Shown one piece after another: positions 9,860 to 17,897 of a stretch of DNA of 54,544 nucleotides (positions are counted from its first letter, which is position 1; the number at the start of each line of letters is the position of its first letter). A program made the position numbers and the translations under genes. Source of the DNA: Gammaproteobacteria bacterium DTU037 (lineage in GTDB: Bacteria; Pseudomonadota; Gammaproteobacteria; Pseudomonadales; Pseudomonadaceae). Location: the NCBI GenBank assembly GCA_001513025.1, contig LFRZ01000114.1:1624-56167 (forward strand). The letters are read 5' to 3'. The notes under the pieces are model-generated. The model was not told where the DNA came from. It searched no databases and saw only the letters and a list, made by a program, of their open reading frames with translations.

Positions 9860-10229
9860 TATTGGTGCGATTATAACAATACAGATCTTGGTTCAGTGCT
9901 GAATCTGCTCGGGCGTCAGCCTGCTGTACTCGGCTTTTATTGCTTAAGATTTAAATATATAAAACGCTTATAGCAAATTAATCTTAAAATGCACTTTTTA
10001 AGGTTGCTATCCTAGAGTCATCGTCCTAAAGTGCGCGCCTAGAACGCTCATGCTGAAACGATCCATCCGGCTCAAGTACTGACGACGAGAGGTTGATAGC
10101 GCTTAACGCTATAAATCCTCGGCGACATGCCTTGGGAAGTAGGCGAACCAAAGTGGGGAAACGGATTCAGCGTTCAGGTTTAACCCCTTGTTTTCTTGAT
10201 TTTGCCACGACCCGGAGAGGAGTCCAGCT
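9860..10229 (+). promoter_or_regulatory. long structured 5' leader of speC
   Basis: This gene-free stretch between folE2 and speC folds strongly on paper. Thirteen consecutive bases at 10163-10175 can pair in order with three upstream segments: ATCC (10061-10064), CTGA (10053-10056) and GAACG (10042-10046). This closes a domain holding a long hairpin at 10086-10121: C86-G89 pair with C118-G121, then after one bulged base GGTT with AATC, then ATAGCG with CGCTAT around a CTTAA loop. A second small hairpin, GCCT/AGGC, spans 10129-10144. The speC ribosome site (GGAGAGGAG, ending at 10221) follows. I see no coding potential. A cis-regulatory RNA is inferred, not shown. Confidence 0.55.
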
Positions 10230-11393
10230 ATGTCCATTAAAGTGGAAGATTACTTCGCGCCTGAAACATTTAAAAAAATGAAGGCGTTTGCTGATCAACA
10301 TGAAACCCCATTTGTGGTGATTGATACAGCGACCATCGCACGCGCTTACGATGAAATTGCAGAAAACTTTCCTTTTGCAAAAATTTACTATGCAGTGAAA
10401 GCTAACCCTGCTGTAGAAATCACTAAGTTGCTGAATGAAAAAGGCTCTAACTTTGATATCGCCTCGATCTATGAATTAGACAAGGTGCTGTCATGCGGCG
10501 TGAAGCCCGAGCAAATCAGCTTTGGCAACACCATTAAAAAAGCCCGTGATGTGCGTTACTTCTATGAGAAGGGCATACGCATGTATGCCACCGACTCAGA
10601 AGCTGACTTGCGTAATATCGCTAAAGCCGCGCCAGGTTCTAAAATCTATGTACGTATTCTGACCGAAGGTTCAGGCTCAGCTGATTGGCCGTTGTCACGT
10701 AAGTTTGGTTGCCAAACCGATATGGCGATGGACTTATTGGTGTTGGCGCGCGAGTTAGGTCTAGTGCCTTACGGTGTCTCCTTCCATGTGGGTTCACAGC
10801 AGCGTGAAATCGGATCTTGGGATGCGGCGATTGGTAAAGTGAAAATCATTTATGAGCGCTTGCGTGAAGAAGATGGCATTCATTTACAAATGATCAATAT
10901 GGGCGGCGGTTTCCCAGCCAACTATTTGAATCGCACCAATACGCTGCAAGCCTATGCGGAAGAAATTACCCGTTTCTTAAAAGAAGATTTCGGTGATGAT
11001 TTACCCGAAATTATTCTTGAGCCAGGCCGTTCCTTGATTGCTAATGCCGGTATTTTGGTCAGTGAAGTGGTATTGGTTTCGCGTAAATCACGCACGGCAG
11101 TGGAGCGTTGGGTGTATACCGATGTCGGCAAATTCTCCGGTTTGATTGAAACCATGGATGAGTCGATTAAGTTTCCGATCTGGACCGAAAAGCAGGGCGA
11201 GCTGGAAGATGTGGTGATTGCCGGTCCAACCTGTGACAGTGCCGATATTATGTATGAAAACTACAAATACGGTTTGCCGTTGAACTTAGCCAGTGAAGAT
11301 CGGCTCTATTGGTTATCAACAGGTGCCTATACCACCAGCTACAGTGCGGTTGAATTCAATGGTTTTCCGCCGTTGAAATCTTACTACCTGTAA
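10230..11393 (+). CDS. speC: ornithine decarboxylase (PLP-dependent, fold III)
   Basis: The 387-residue enzyme converts ornithine to putrescine, the entry to polyamine synthesis. It is the short eukaryote-like alanine-racemase-fold type, not the large E. coli SpeC. YYAVKANP holds the PLP lysine (Lys57), HVGSQ at 186-190 the cofactor-stacking His, GGGFPA at 225-230 the phosphate-binding loop, EPGR at 264-267 a further PLP contact, and GPTCDSAD the catalytic cysteine (Cys335). The length and sequence match the Pseudomonas SpeC enzyme as I remember it. A strong GGAGAGGAG lies upstream of the ATG. Lysine decarboxylation is possible for relatives but is less likely here. Confidence 0.95.
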   Translation: MSIKVEDYFAPETFKKMKAFADQHETPFVVIDTATIARAYDEIAENFPFAKIYYAVKANPAVEITKLLNEKGSNFDIASIYELDKVLSCGVKPEQISFGNTIKKARDVRYFYEKGIRMYATDSEADLRNIAKAAPGSKIYVRILTEGSGSADWPLSRKFGCQTDMAMDLLVLARELGLVPYGVSFHVGSQQREIGSWDAAIGKVKIIYERLREEDGIHLQMINMGGGFPANYLNRTNTLQAYAEEITRFLKEDFGDDLPEIILEPGRSLIANAGILVSEVVLVSRKSRTAVERWVYTDVGKFSGLIETMDESIKFPIWTEKQGELEDVVIAGPTCDSADIMYENYKYGLPLNLASEDRLYWLSTGAYTTSYSAVEFNGFPPLKSYYL

Positions 11394-11408
11394 GACTCGC
11401 TCTGTATA

Positions 11409-11448
11409 TACCATTACTTTATTGAGATATGTCAATAAAGTAATGGTA
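11409..11448. repeat. 17-bp perfect inverted repeat between speC and piuA
   Basis: The arms at 11409-11425 and 11432-11448 are exact complements around a six-base spacer (GATATG). The stem is AT-rich and has no T-run after it, so it is an unusual terminator for speC. The right arm overlaps the first four bases of the Fur-like box. It could be a terminator, an operator or an mRNA 3'-end stabiliser. Confidence 0.75.
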
Positions 11449-11463
11449 ATGCTAATTGTTATC
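11445..11463. promoter_or_regulatory. Fur box upstream of piuA
   Basis: GGTAATGCTAATTGTTATC matches the 19-bp Fur consensus (GATAATGATAATCATTATC) at 15 positions by hand alignment. It lies 38 bp before the piuA start, so iron-bound Fur would be expected to repress piuA. Confidence 0.75.
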
Positions 11464-11500
11464 ATTTAGGATTCCTTCTTCTAAAAAAGGAGGAACTCCC

Positions 11501-13711
11501 TTGCCTGCATCTATCGTTTCATCAAAAAAACAACCGCGTTCTTTGTTAGTCACTGCCGTTGGTCTTGCGCTTGCCTCAGCCAGCCATATGTCCGTTGCAC
11601 AAGACAACACCGCTGCCGTCGAACTTGATTCGCAAACAGTAGTGGGTGAGACGCCAGCCTATCGCACCACGCATTCCGTTTCGGTTAAGAACACTGTGCC
11701 TTTGTTCGATATGCCGCAAACCATTCAAGTGATTCCTGCCGAAGTGATTAAAGAGCAGCAGGCACTGAGTTTGCGTCAAGTCTTGAGTAACGTCTCAGGC
11801 ATTACTTTCAATGCTGGTGAGGGCGGTGGTGGTTCAGGTGACAGCATCAATATTCGTGGCTTTAGCGCCAATGCCAATATGCAAATTGATGGCCTGCGCG
11901 ACAGCACACAAACCAATCGTACTGACACCTTTAATATTGAAGCGGTTGAAGTGATTAAAGGCCCCAACTCAGTATTTGGCGGCAGCGGCACTACAGGCGG
12001 TAGTATCAACCAAGCCAGTAAAGCACCCAAACAGCGTAATTTTGCTGAGCTCGGCGCATCCTTAGGCACCGATGGTTATCACCGTATGACACTGGATGCC
12101 AATCAGCGCTTAGAAGGTGTGGGCACTGGCAGTGCGTTTCGTCTTAACTTGATGGCGCACGAAAATGATGTGCCAGGTCGTGACGATATTGATCGCCAGC
12201 GCTGGGGTATTGCACCCTCGGTGTTATTTGGTTTGAGCGATGCAACGCGCCTCACGCTGAGTTATTTCCACCAAGTCGATGACAATCTGCCAGATTACGG
12301 TGTGCCGGCGCGCGACGGTAAAAAGCTGTCGGGTGTCAGTCGTGATGATTACTTTGGTTTTCGCAACTTTGATAAAGAAGAAATTACCAGCGATGCTTTC
12401 ACGGTTAAATTTGAGCACGATATTAATGATTCGCTACAGCTACAGAACTTAACTCGCTACAGTCGTATTGATCGCGATACCGTGATTTCTGCAGCACATG
12501 TGAATCTTGATAAAGAAAAAGGCACAAATCGGCCTATACCTCCTGGACGTTACCAGCCAGCAGGTCCACAGGGTTATGGTCGTGATGTTGAGTCACAAAT
12601 GTGGATCAATCAGCTGAGTTTGATTGGTGAAAATGAGCTGTTGGGTATGCAGCACAGCTGGGTTGCCGGTGGCGAAATCTCACGAGAAACCTATGAGCGT
12701 GAAGCCTATAACCATGCTTTTGACTTCACTGGTATTGATTATGATTTATATGGCCCTCCAGGTTATTACGCCGGTCCTGCGCAGCGCACCTCATTGGATA
12801 ACACCGAAACCCATCTGACCAATAAAGCGCTGTATGCCTTTGACACCATCAGCCTGACCCCACAATGGGATATCAATCTGGGCCTGCGTTATGACTGGCT
12901 CAATGGCGACTATGAAAAAACTACAGTCAAAACAGGCCTCACCGATAAGTACCGCACTGAAGACAAAAAATTCAGTGGTCGTGCTGGCTTGGTGTATAAG
13001 CCTGCGGATAATGGTCGAATTTATGTGGCCTACGGCACCTCCTTTAACCCATCCGCTGAGTTTTTAACCACTATGGGTTCTGGCGTCAGTGGTGCTACGG
13101 CAGACTTATCTCCTGAGAAGAACCGTACGCTTGAGTTAGGTACTAAATGGACCTTCTTCAATAGCGCCTTAGAGTTGGATGGTGCGCTTTTCCGTGTTGA
13201 GAAAACCAATGCTCGCGAACAGCTAGCCGATGGCTCTTACCGTATGGCGGGTGAGCAACGTGTGCAGGGTGTGGAGTTGGGTGCAACCGGAAAGCTGATG
13301 GATGACTGGAAAGTCTATGCCAACTACACCTACCTCAGCAGTGAAACCACCAAGTCAAATGATGCCAATAGAAAAGGTCAGGCATTAGGCAATACGCCGC
13401 CGCATTCATTCAACCTCTGGACCACTTATGATCTACCGCAGGGCTGGCAAGTGGGTTATGGCAGCCGTTATGTCAGTCAGCGCAATGTCACCTCGGAAGA
13501 CCGCGCTAAGTTGGCAGAGTATTGGGTGCATAATGCTTTGATCGGTTACCAAGTGAATGATCAGCTGGGTGTGCAACTGAACCTTAATAATATCTTTGAT
13601 AAAGACTATGTTGAACGGGTACGTCAGCGTCCTGGTGATGACTCACGCTCATCGGCAGTGGAGTTTGGTGATGGTCGCAATCTGATTTTATCGACCACCT
13701 ATACGTTCTAA
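11501..13711 (+). CDS. piuA: TonB-dependent siderophore receptor, PiuA family
   Basis: The 736-residue outer-membrane receptor imports ferric siderophores using TonB energy. A signal peptide covers about residues 1-33, ending near SVA before QDN. A plug domain follows (DMPQTIQVIP, NIRGF, VEVIKGPNSVFGG), then a beta-barrel ending in the aromatic TTYTF. The frame extends upstream to a TTG at 11456, but the TTG at 11501 has an AGGAGG seven bases ahead and begins a proper signal peptide, so I choose it. speC upstream and piuC downstream match the Pseudomonas arrangement as I remember it. PiuA-type receptors are known to take up catechol-type siderophores and siderophore-linked drugs. The exact substrate is inferred. 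Confidence 0.88.
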   Translation: MPASIVSSKKQPRSLLVTAVGLALASASHMSVAQDNTAAVELDSQTVVGETPAYRTTHSVSVKNTVPLFDMPQTIQVIPAEVIKEQQALSLRQVLSNVSGITFNAGEGGGGSGDSINIRGFSANANMQIDGLRDSTQTNRTDTFNIEAVEVIKGPNSVFGGSGTTGGSINQASKAPKQRNFAELGASLGTDGYHRMTLDANQRLEGVGTGSAFRLNLMAHENDVPGRDDIDRQRWGIAPSVLFGLSDATRLTLSYFHQVDDNLPDYGVPARDGKKLSGVSRDDYFGFRNFDKEEITSDAFTVKFEHDINDSLQLQNLTRYSRIDRDTVISAAHVNLDKEKGTNRPIPPGRYQPAGPQGYGRDVESQMWINQLSLIGENELLGMQHSWVAGGEISRETYEREAYNHAFDFTGIDYDLYGPPGYYAGPAQRTSLDNTETHLTNKALYAFDTISLTPQWDINLGLRYDWLNGDYEKTTVKTGLTDKYRTEDKKFSGRAGLVYKPADNGRIYVAYGTSFNPSAEFLTTMGSGVSGATADLSPEKNRTLELGTKWTFFNSALELDGALFRVEKTNAREQLADGSYRMAGEQRVQGVELGATGKLMDDWKVYANYTYLSSETTKSNDANRKGQALGNTPPHSFNLWTTYDLPQGWQVGYGSRYVSQRNVTSEDRAKLAEYWVHNALIGYQVNDQLGVQLNLNNIFDKDYVERVRQRPGDDSRSSAVEFGDGRNLILSTTYTF

Positions 13712-13719
13712 AATGATGT

Positions 13720-13752
13720 CACCCTTGCTGTTTAATGCAGCAAGGGTGTTTT
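13720..13752 (+). terminator. hairpin between piuA and piuC
   Basis: CACCCTTGCTG (13720-13730) pairs perfectly with CAGCAAGGGTG (13738-13748) around a seven-base loop, followed by four Ts. It begins nine bases after the piuA stop. It probably ends or attenuates piuA transcription, leaving piuC to readthrough or its own promoter. Confidence 0.8.
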
Positions 13753-13764
13753 GAGATTAAGACG

Positions 13765-14445
13765 ATGATGTTACATATTCCTAATGTATTAACTGCGCAG
13801 CAGGTGCAAGAGTGTCGCCAGTTATTGGTGCAAGCGAGCTGGCAGGACGGTAACGCCACTTCAGGCTTTCAGTCGGCGATGACAAAAAATAATCTGCAGT
13901 TAGCGCAAGACTCGACTACTGCGATCAACATCGGTGCGCTGATTGTGCAGGCCTTACACAACAATCCGCTGTTTGTTGCTGCTGCGTTGCCAGACACCAT
14001 TTTCCCACCATTATTTAATTGCTACCAAGTCGGACAAGGCTTTGGTATTCATGTGGATAATGCGATCCGCATCGATCGGCACACCGGACAAAAAGTGCGT
14101 ACGGATTTATCGGCAACCTTGTTTTTTAGCGAACCGGATGAATACGATGGCGGTGAACTGGTGGTGGAAGACACTTACGGCGCGCATAGCGTTAAGTTGC
14201 CGGCTGGCGATATGATTCTGTATCCATCAAGCAGCTTGCATCAGGTGATGCCGATCACGCGCGGGCAACGAGTCTGTTCATTTTTTTGGCTGCAGAGTCT
14301 AATTCGTGAAGATGCGCAGCGCAGTTTGTTATTTGATTTGGACACCAGTATTCAAGAGGTCAATCAAGCGCTGGGTGTTGGTCATGCTACCAGTGTGCAG
14401 TTGACCGGTGTGTACCATAATTTGCTCAGACGCTGGGCGCGTTAA
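13765..14445 (+). CDS. piuC: Fe(II)/2-oxoglutarate-dependent hydroxylase, PiuC family
   Basis: The 226-residue enzyme belongs to the PKHD-type 2-oxoglutarate dioxygenases. The iron triad reads as His96 and Asp98 (HVDNA) with His159 (SSLHQV), and Arg169 fits the 2-oxoglutarate contact. The frame opens earlier, at 13735, but that start lies in the piuA terminator hairpin; the ATG at 13765 gives the length I remember for PiuC. The gene follows piuA closely. The family is iron-regulated and linked to siderophore uptake, but the hydroxylated target is not known to me. Confidence 0.9.
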   Translation: MMLHIPNVLTAQQVQECRQLLVQASWQDGNATSGFQSAMTKNNLQLAQDSTTAINIGALIVQALHNNPLFVAAALPDTIFPPLFNCYQVGQGFGIHVDNAIRIDRHTGQKVRTDLSATLFFSEPDEYDGGELVVEDTYGAHSVKLPAGDMILYPSSSLHQVMPITRGQRVCSFFWLQSLIREDAQRSLLFDLDTSIQEVNQALGVGHATSVQLTGVYHNLLRRWAR

Positions 14446-14460
14446 GCTCCCCAGCCCCTC

Positions 14461-15795
14461 TCAATATAGATCAGTGCGATAGCGCCCTTGTTGCTGCAAG
14501 CTCTGCATCTGCTCTTCACCGAGCAGTTGCGTCAAGGTTTCTTGCACGCCACGTCCCATCCCTTGCAAGCGGCCACAGACATAAATTATCGCCCCTTGTT
14601 CGAGCCAGCTGAGTAAGCGCTGGTGCTGTTCATCTAGATAATCTTGCACATAACGGGGTGTATTTGTATCGCGGGAAAAGGCGTAATCAAGATAAGTGAG
14701 GTGCTGACTGCGCTGCCATTGGTATAATTCTTCAGGTAGCAGTCGATCGGTGCGCGGGCAGCGCTCGCCTAAAATCAGCCAGTTTTGACTGAGCTGTGGC
14801 CGCTCGGCAAGGTGTGCTCTTAAGCCTGCCAAGCCGCTGCCAGCGCCAATGAAAATCGCCGGTTTGTCTTGCTCTACAGCGTGAAAGTTAGGCTTGTCGC
14901 AGAGACTAAAAGCAATACTGTCGTTAAGACTTAGCGTTTCACACAGCCAGCCTGAGCATTGCCCCGGTGTTTGTTTAGCATCGTAGCTGAGGCGCACAAT
15001 CAGCTCTAAATAACCACTTGTAGCGCTTGATGCAATGGAGTATTCACGGCTGCTAAACGCTGAATCATTCAAGGGGTGTACCCGCACAGTATCGCCAGCT
15101 TGCCAGTCACAGTGCGCGGTTTGAAAGCGCAGTTTATAGAGCCCAGGGCTGTTGCTGTAAGGATTGAGATGCTGGCGCTCAAGCAGAGTGGCATTAAACC
15201 AAGCGGGTTGGTATGGAGTCGGTTGGCTTGTGTTGATGGCAAAGTATTCAGCCATATGCTGCTGCCAGTGAGCTAGGTCCTCTGCTTGCATATTGTCGAC
15301 AGTGATCAAGGGTAAGCTTAGTTTTGCACCTTGTGCGATTAAACGTGCTTGCAGTTGTTCGGCAAATTTACAAAAATCTGGATAACGACGATCGCCTAAT
15401 CCGAGCACCTGAATATTGAGGTGCTGCAGATGACAGTTGTTCGATACATTTTTTAAGAATAGACGCGCATGTTCAGGCGCTTCACCCTCGCCGAAGGTGC
15501 TGACGATAAAGATGATCTGTGTGCTTTTTTGCAGCAGGCTGCTACTGAGCTGATCCAGAGCTAAACAGTCTGCAGATTTCCCTGCTCGGCTGAGTTGCTG
15601 CTGCAGTTGCTCAGCAAGTTGCTGGGCGTTACCACTTTGGCTGGCCCAGACAATGAGCAGATCCCCTGTCGCGTAAGACATAGTGCGTTGCTTGGCGCGA
15701 TAACCATACCAAGTCCAGATGCAGCATCCGCAATAACTCAGTAGCACGCCAGCAGCAATGAGCTGGCGGCTATGGTCTGCAACGATCTCAAACAT
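14461..15795 (-). CDS. membrane-anchored flavodoxin / NADPH-flavin reductase (sulfite reductase flavoprotein-like)
   Basis: The 444-residue protein has one N-terminal hydrophobic segment (about 12-30), a flavodoxin-like domain (WASQSGNAQQLAEQL near 50-64, VSTFGEGEAPEHA), an FAD-binding domain (REYSIASS) and a C-terminal NAD(P)H-binding domain (FIGAGSGLAGLRAH; CGRLQGMGRG). This is the arrangement of cytochrome P450 reductase or CysJ, tied to the membrane. It is the last gene of a leftward iron operon, six bases after the DUF4198 gene. Its likely job is to pass electrons from NADPH towards ferric iron or ferric siderophores, together with the PepSY protein. In Pseudomonas PiuB, PepSY and reductase parts are, as I recall, fused. 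Confidence 0.85.
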   Translation of the reverse strand: MFEIVADHSRQLIAAGVLLSYCGCCIWTWYGYRAKQRTMSYATGDLLIVWASQSGNAQQLAEQLQQQLSRAGKSADCLALDQLSSSLLQKSTQIIFIVSTFGEGEAPEHARLFLKNVSNNCHLQHLNIQVLGLGDRRYPDFCKFAEQLQARLIAQGAKLSLPLITVDNMQAEDLAHWQQHMAEYFAINTSQPTPYQPAWFNATLLERQHLNPYSNSPGLYKLRFQTAHCDWQAGDTVRVHPLNDSAFSSREYSIASSATSGYLELIVRLSYDAKQTPGQCSGWLCETLSLNDSIAFSLCDKPNFHAVEQDKPAIFIGAGSGLAGLRAHLAERPQLSQNWLILGERCPRTDRLLPEELYQWQRSQHLTYLDYAFSRDTNTPRYVQDYLDEQHQRLLSWLEQGAIIYVCGRLQGMGRGVQETLTQLLGEEQMQSLQQQGRYRTDLY

Positions 15796-15801
15796 AGGTA
15801 C

Positions 15802-16695
15802 TTAGGGTGCCAACACTTCTAGAGTGGCGCTGTAGCTGGCACGTTTTTGTGTGGCCGGTGACTCTGTGCTGGTAATGGCTTGCGTGCTCACAGCTTCGAG
15901 CCAGTACATGCCAGCCTGTGGCCAAGTGATAGAAAAAGCGCCGTTGTTATCGGTGCTCAGTACGATCTCGTTGAGGCTGTCGCGGTAGCGAATCCCTTCA
16001 GCAATCACCGTGACTTTTAAATTTGCGGCGGGTTTACCATCGAGTAGAAAAGCAAAGTGCGCTGTTTCACCGGCGAAGAGGTCGTTAGGGTGGGTTTTTG
16101 CGATCAGCTCTAAGCCCTTGTTAGTCGGTTTAAGCACTTGCTCAGAGGGTTGGCCTGACGTGACAAAAACTTCCATGCGGCTGGCGCTTTCGGTGACTTG
16201 CAGTTTTTCTGCATCCTTTGGCACCTGTTTGGCAAAGTCTGCAGCTTTGCCTGACCAGCGCTTCATTTCGCCATTTTCTTGGTAACGAGCAAAAAGACCT
16301 TGGTTAGCAATGGCTAACTTCCATGTACCTTTTTGATCCAGTTGTACATCGAAGGTGCTGCGGTAACGGCCGGTATTGCCAAAGAGTGGCTTGGCTAAGC
16401 TGCCGTCTGGGCGGATAATTTCCAGCTGTGCACGTGGGCGTGCAGGAGGAGCTTTGGCATCTTTAGCGGCTGGTGTTTGCCCAGGCATCACCAAGGGCTC
16501 ACCGACTCCTTCGATTTGTAGCGGGAAATGCTCAAAATAAAAAATATCATTGGAAACTGCAGCATCAACGCTAATCCAAGGTTCATCGCCTGATAGTACT
16601 GTCGCTGAAGGCAACATCCATGCGCGGTGGGCATGGGCGCTGAGCGGCAAACAGATGGCTAACGCCAGTGCAGTCCATTTGATCATAGGTTTCAT
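15802..16695 (-). CDS. DUF4198 domain-containing periplasmic protein
   Basis: The 297-residue protein has a signal peptide (about 1-22, cleavage near AHA) followed by HRAWMLPS, a start typical of the DUF4198 family, which is often found beside metal uptake genes. The rest looks like beta-sandwich repeats; the C-terminal part resembles an Ig-like surface or carboxypeptidase-regulatory fold (GAFSITWPQAGMYWLEA). A low-complexity region with Pro, Ala and Lys lies near residues 70-90. An AGGAA lies upstream of the ATG. It sits between the DUF2271 and flavoprotein genes in one operon. A role in periplasmic metal or siderophore handling is inferred from neighbours only. Confidence 0.82.
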   Translation of the reverse strand: MKPMIKWTALALAICLPLSAHAHRAWMLPSATVLSGDEPWISVDAAVSNDIFYFEHFPLQIEGVGEPLVMPGQTPAAKDAKAPPARPRAQLEIIRPDGSLAKPLFGNTGRYRSTFDVQLDQKGTWKLAIANQGLFARYQENGEMKRWSGKAADFAKQVPKDAEKLQVTESASRMEVFVTSGQPSEQVLKPTNKGLELIAKTHPNDLFAGETAHFAFLLDGKPAANLKVTVIAEGIRYRDSLNEIVLSTDNNGAFSITWPQAGMYWLEAVSTQAITSTESPATQKRASYSATLEVLAP

Positions 16696-16707
16696 TGTTG
16701 GGTTTCC

Positions 16708-17217
16708 TTAAGGAGTGAGGGTGAGATTGATGGCGCCAAGTTCGCTGGAGCCTTGAGCTTTTGCGCTGACTTTTTGCGTCGGTGGCCAGCTGAAAGGAAT
16801 ACGTAAAATTTCACGCCCGCCGACTTCGCGAGCCGCTTCAACCAGTAACTCGTAGTCGCCGGCTTTGAGTTGCTGTAAAGCAGCGCTGCCGCCGTTAAAG
16901 TTTAGTGAGTGTGTGCCCACCGCGCGTGTTGCAGCGCTGACGCCATCGACTGGCAACTCAAGGCTACGGCCACTGCGACGCCACCATTGGCGCATATCTT
17001 TGAGCCATTTCTCGCCTTCGTTATCTTTCATTTTTACGTCATACCAGACATTTAAATTGGCAATATGCTGGTTGTCTTGTTCGATCCATAGAGCAACGTA
17101 CGGGCGGTGATACTCAGCAACGTCAAGGCGAGGTATTTCGATCTCTACAGTGAGGTCAGTTGCACTAACAGGGATGCAGGTGGCTAACGCGCATGCAGCG
17201 AGGGCTTTTCTAAGCAT
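16708..17217 (-). CDS. DUF2271 domain-containing periplasmic protein
   Basis: The frame is open from 17334, but the ATG at 17217 has AAGGAAGG eight bases upstream and starts a signal peptide (about 1-19, ending near VSA), giving 169 residues. The mature part carries DUF2271 features (YVALWIEQDNQHIANLNVW, WRRSGRSLELPVDGVSAATR). DUF2271 genes commonly sit with PepSY-domain genes in iron-regulated operons, as here: 14 bp after the PepSY gene and 12 bp before DUF4198. Its biochemical function is not established to my knowledge; periplasmic iron-reduction support is inferred. Confidence 0.85.
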   Translation of the reverse strand: MLRKALAACALATCIPVSATDLTVEIEIPRLDVAEYHRPYVALWIEQDNQHIANLNVWYDVKMKDNEGEKWLKDMRQWWRRSGRSLELPVDGVSAATRAVGTHSLNFNGGSAALQQLKAGDYELLVEAAREVGGREILRIPFSWPPTQKVSAKAQGSSELGAINLTLTP

Positions 17218-17231
17218 GAAACGATCCTTCC

Positions 17232-17831
17232 TTAATGAATAAATAACAGCATGATGAGTAATGGAATCACCAAGCCTGCCAAGGTGACCGGCCAAGTGCT
17301 TGGGCGCATGTTTGTTTGCCGCGTCAGCAACCACAGCCCAGTGAAGCTAAATAGCACGCAAATGCCAGCGAAAATGTCGATAAACCACGACCATGCCGCA
17401 CCGCTATGACGGCCTTTATGCAGATCATTAAAATAAGCAATCCAGCCACGGTCAGTGCTTTCATAAAGCAATTCGCCACTGTCTAAATCGATACTGAACC
17501 AGCCATCACCACCCGGGCGTGGTAAGGCTAAATACAGCTCAGCAGAAGACCACTCGGCATGGGTTGGATTGATCGATTGCTGGAGTTGCTGCTCAATCCA
17601 GTCTTGTGCCAAGCGGGGAATCTGTTGCTGTGTCGCGGCGAGCTGCAGTTCAGCGAGTAATGGTTTGGGCAAGACGCTGTCGAGGGTAACGATGAGCGGT
17701 TTAGCACTAATTTGGCTGGCGTGATTCAGGGTGATGCCGGTGACGGCAAACAGCAGCATGCCAGCTAAGCACAGTGCCGAGCTGATCCAGTGCCATTGCC
17801 TAAGTGTGCCGAGCCAAACAGGAGGACGCAT
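17232..17831 (-). CDS. PepSY-associated membrane protein
   Basis: The 199-residue protein has an N-terminal membrane helix (about 16-37, after RQWHW), a periplasmic PepSY-like part (residues about 40-125, with GGDGWFSIDLDSGELLY) and two more membrane helices at the C-terminus. PepSY-TM proteins are linked to ferric-siderophore reduction at the inner membrane. The longest frame starts at 17870, but that start falls inside a terminator-like hairpin; the ATG at 17831 has an AGG seven bases upstream and is preferred. It is the second gene of the operon, after the TonB receptor. The His of WHW and other His residues near the helices could bind haem or metal, but this is speculative. Confidence 0.85.
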   Translation of the reverse strand: MRPPVWLGTLRQWHWISSALCLAGMLLFAVTGITLNHASQISAKPLIVTLDSVLPKPLLAELQLAATQQQIPRLAQDWIEQQLQQSINPTHAEWSSAELYLALPRPGGDGWFSIDLDSGELLYESTDRGWIAYFNDLHKGRHSGAAWSWFIDIFAGICVLFSFTGLWLLTRQTNMRPSTWPVTLAGLVIPLLIMLLFIH

Positions 17832-17846
17832 AAGGAGACCTGATGC

Positions 17847-17883
17847 AAACACCACCCGCGTATGTTGCATGCGAGTGGTGTTT
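17847..17883 (-). terminator. intra-operon hairpin (attenuator) after the TonB receptor gene
   Basis: AAACACCAC (17847-17855) pairs with GTGGTGTTT (17875-17883); a wobble pair and CGC/GCG extend the stem to about 13 bp. Read leftward it follows the receptor stop and is followed by TTT. It may lower expression of the four downstream genes relative to the receptor. Confidence 0.65.
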
Positions 17884-17897
17884 AAACGAGTGGAAAG

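Noticed and set aside
13735-13764. Upstream start for piuC
   Set aside because: It falls in the hairpin between piuA and piuC and would add residues absent from PiuC proteins.
17832-17870. Upstream ATG of the PepSY gene
   Set aside because: It lies inside a terminator-like hairpin and lacks a ribosome site; the ATG at 17831 fits the family better.
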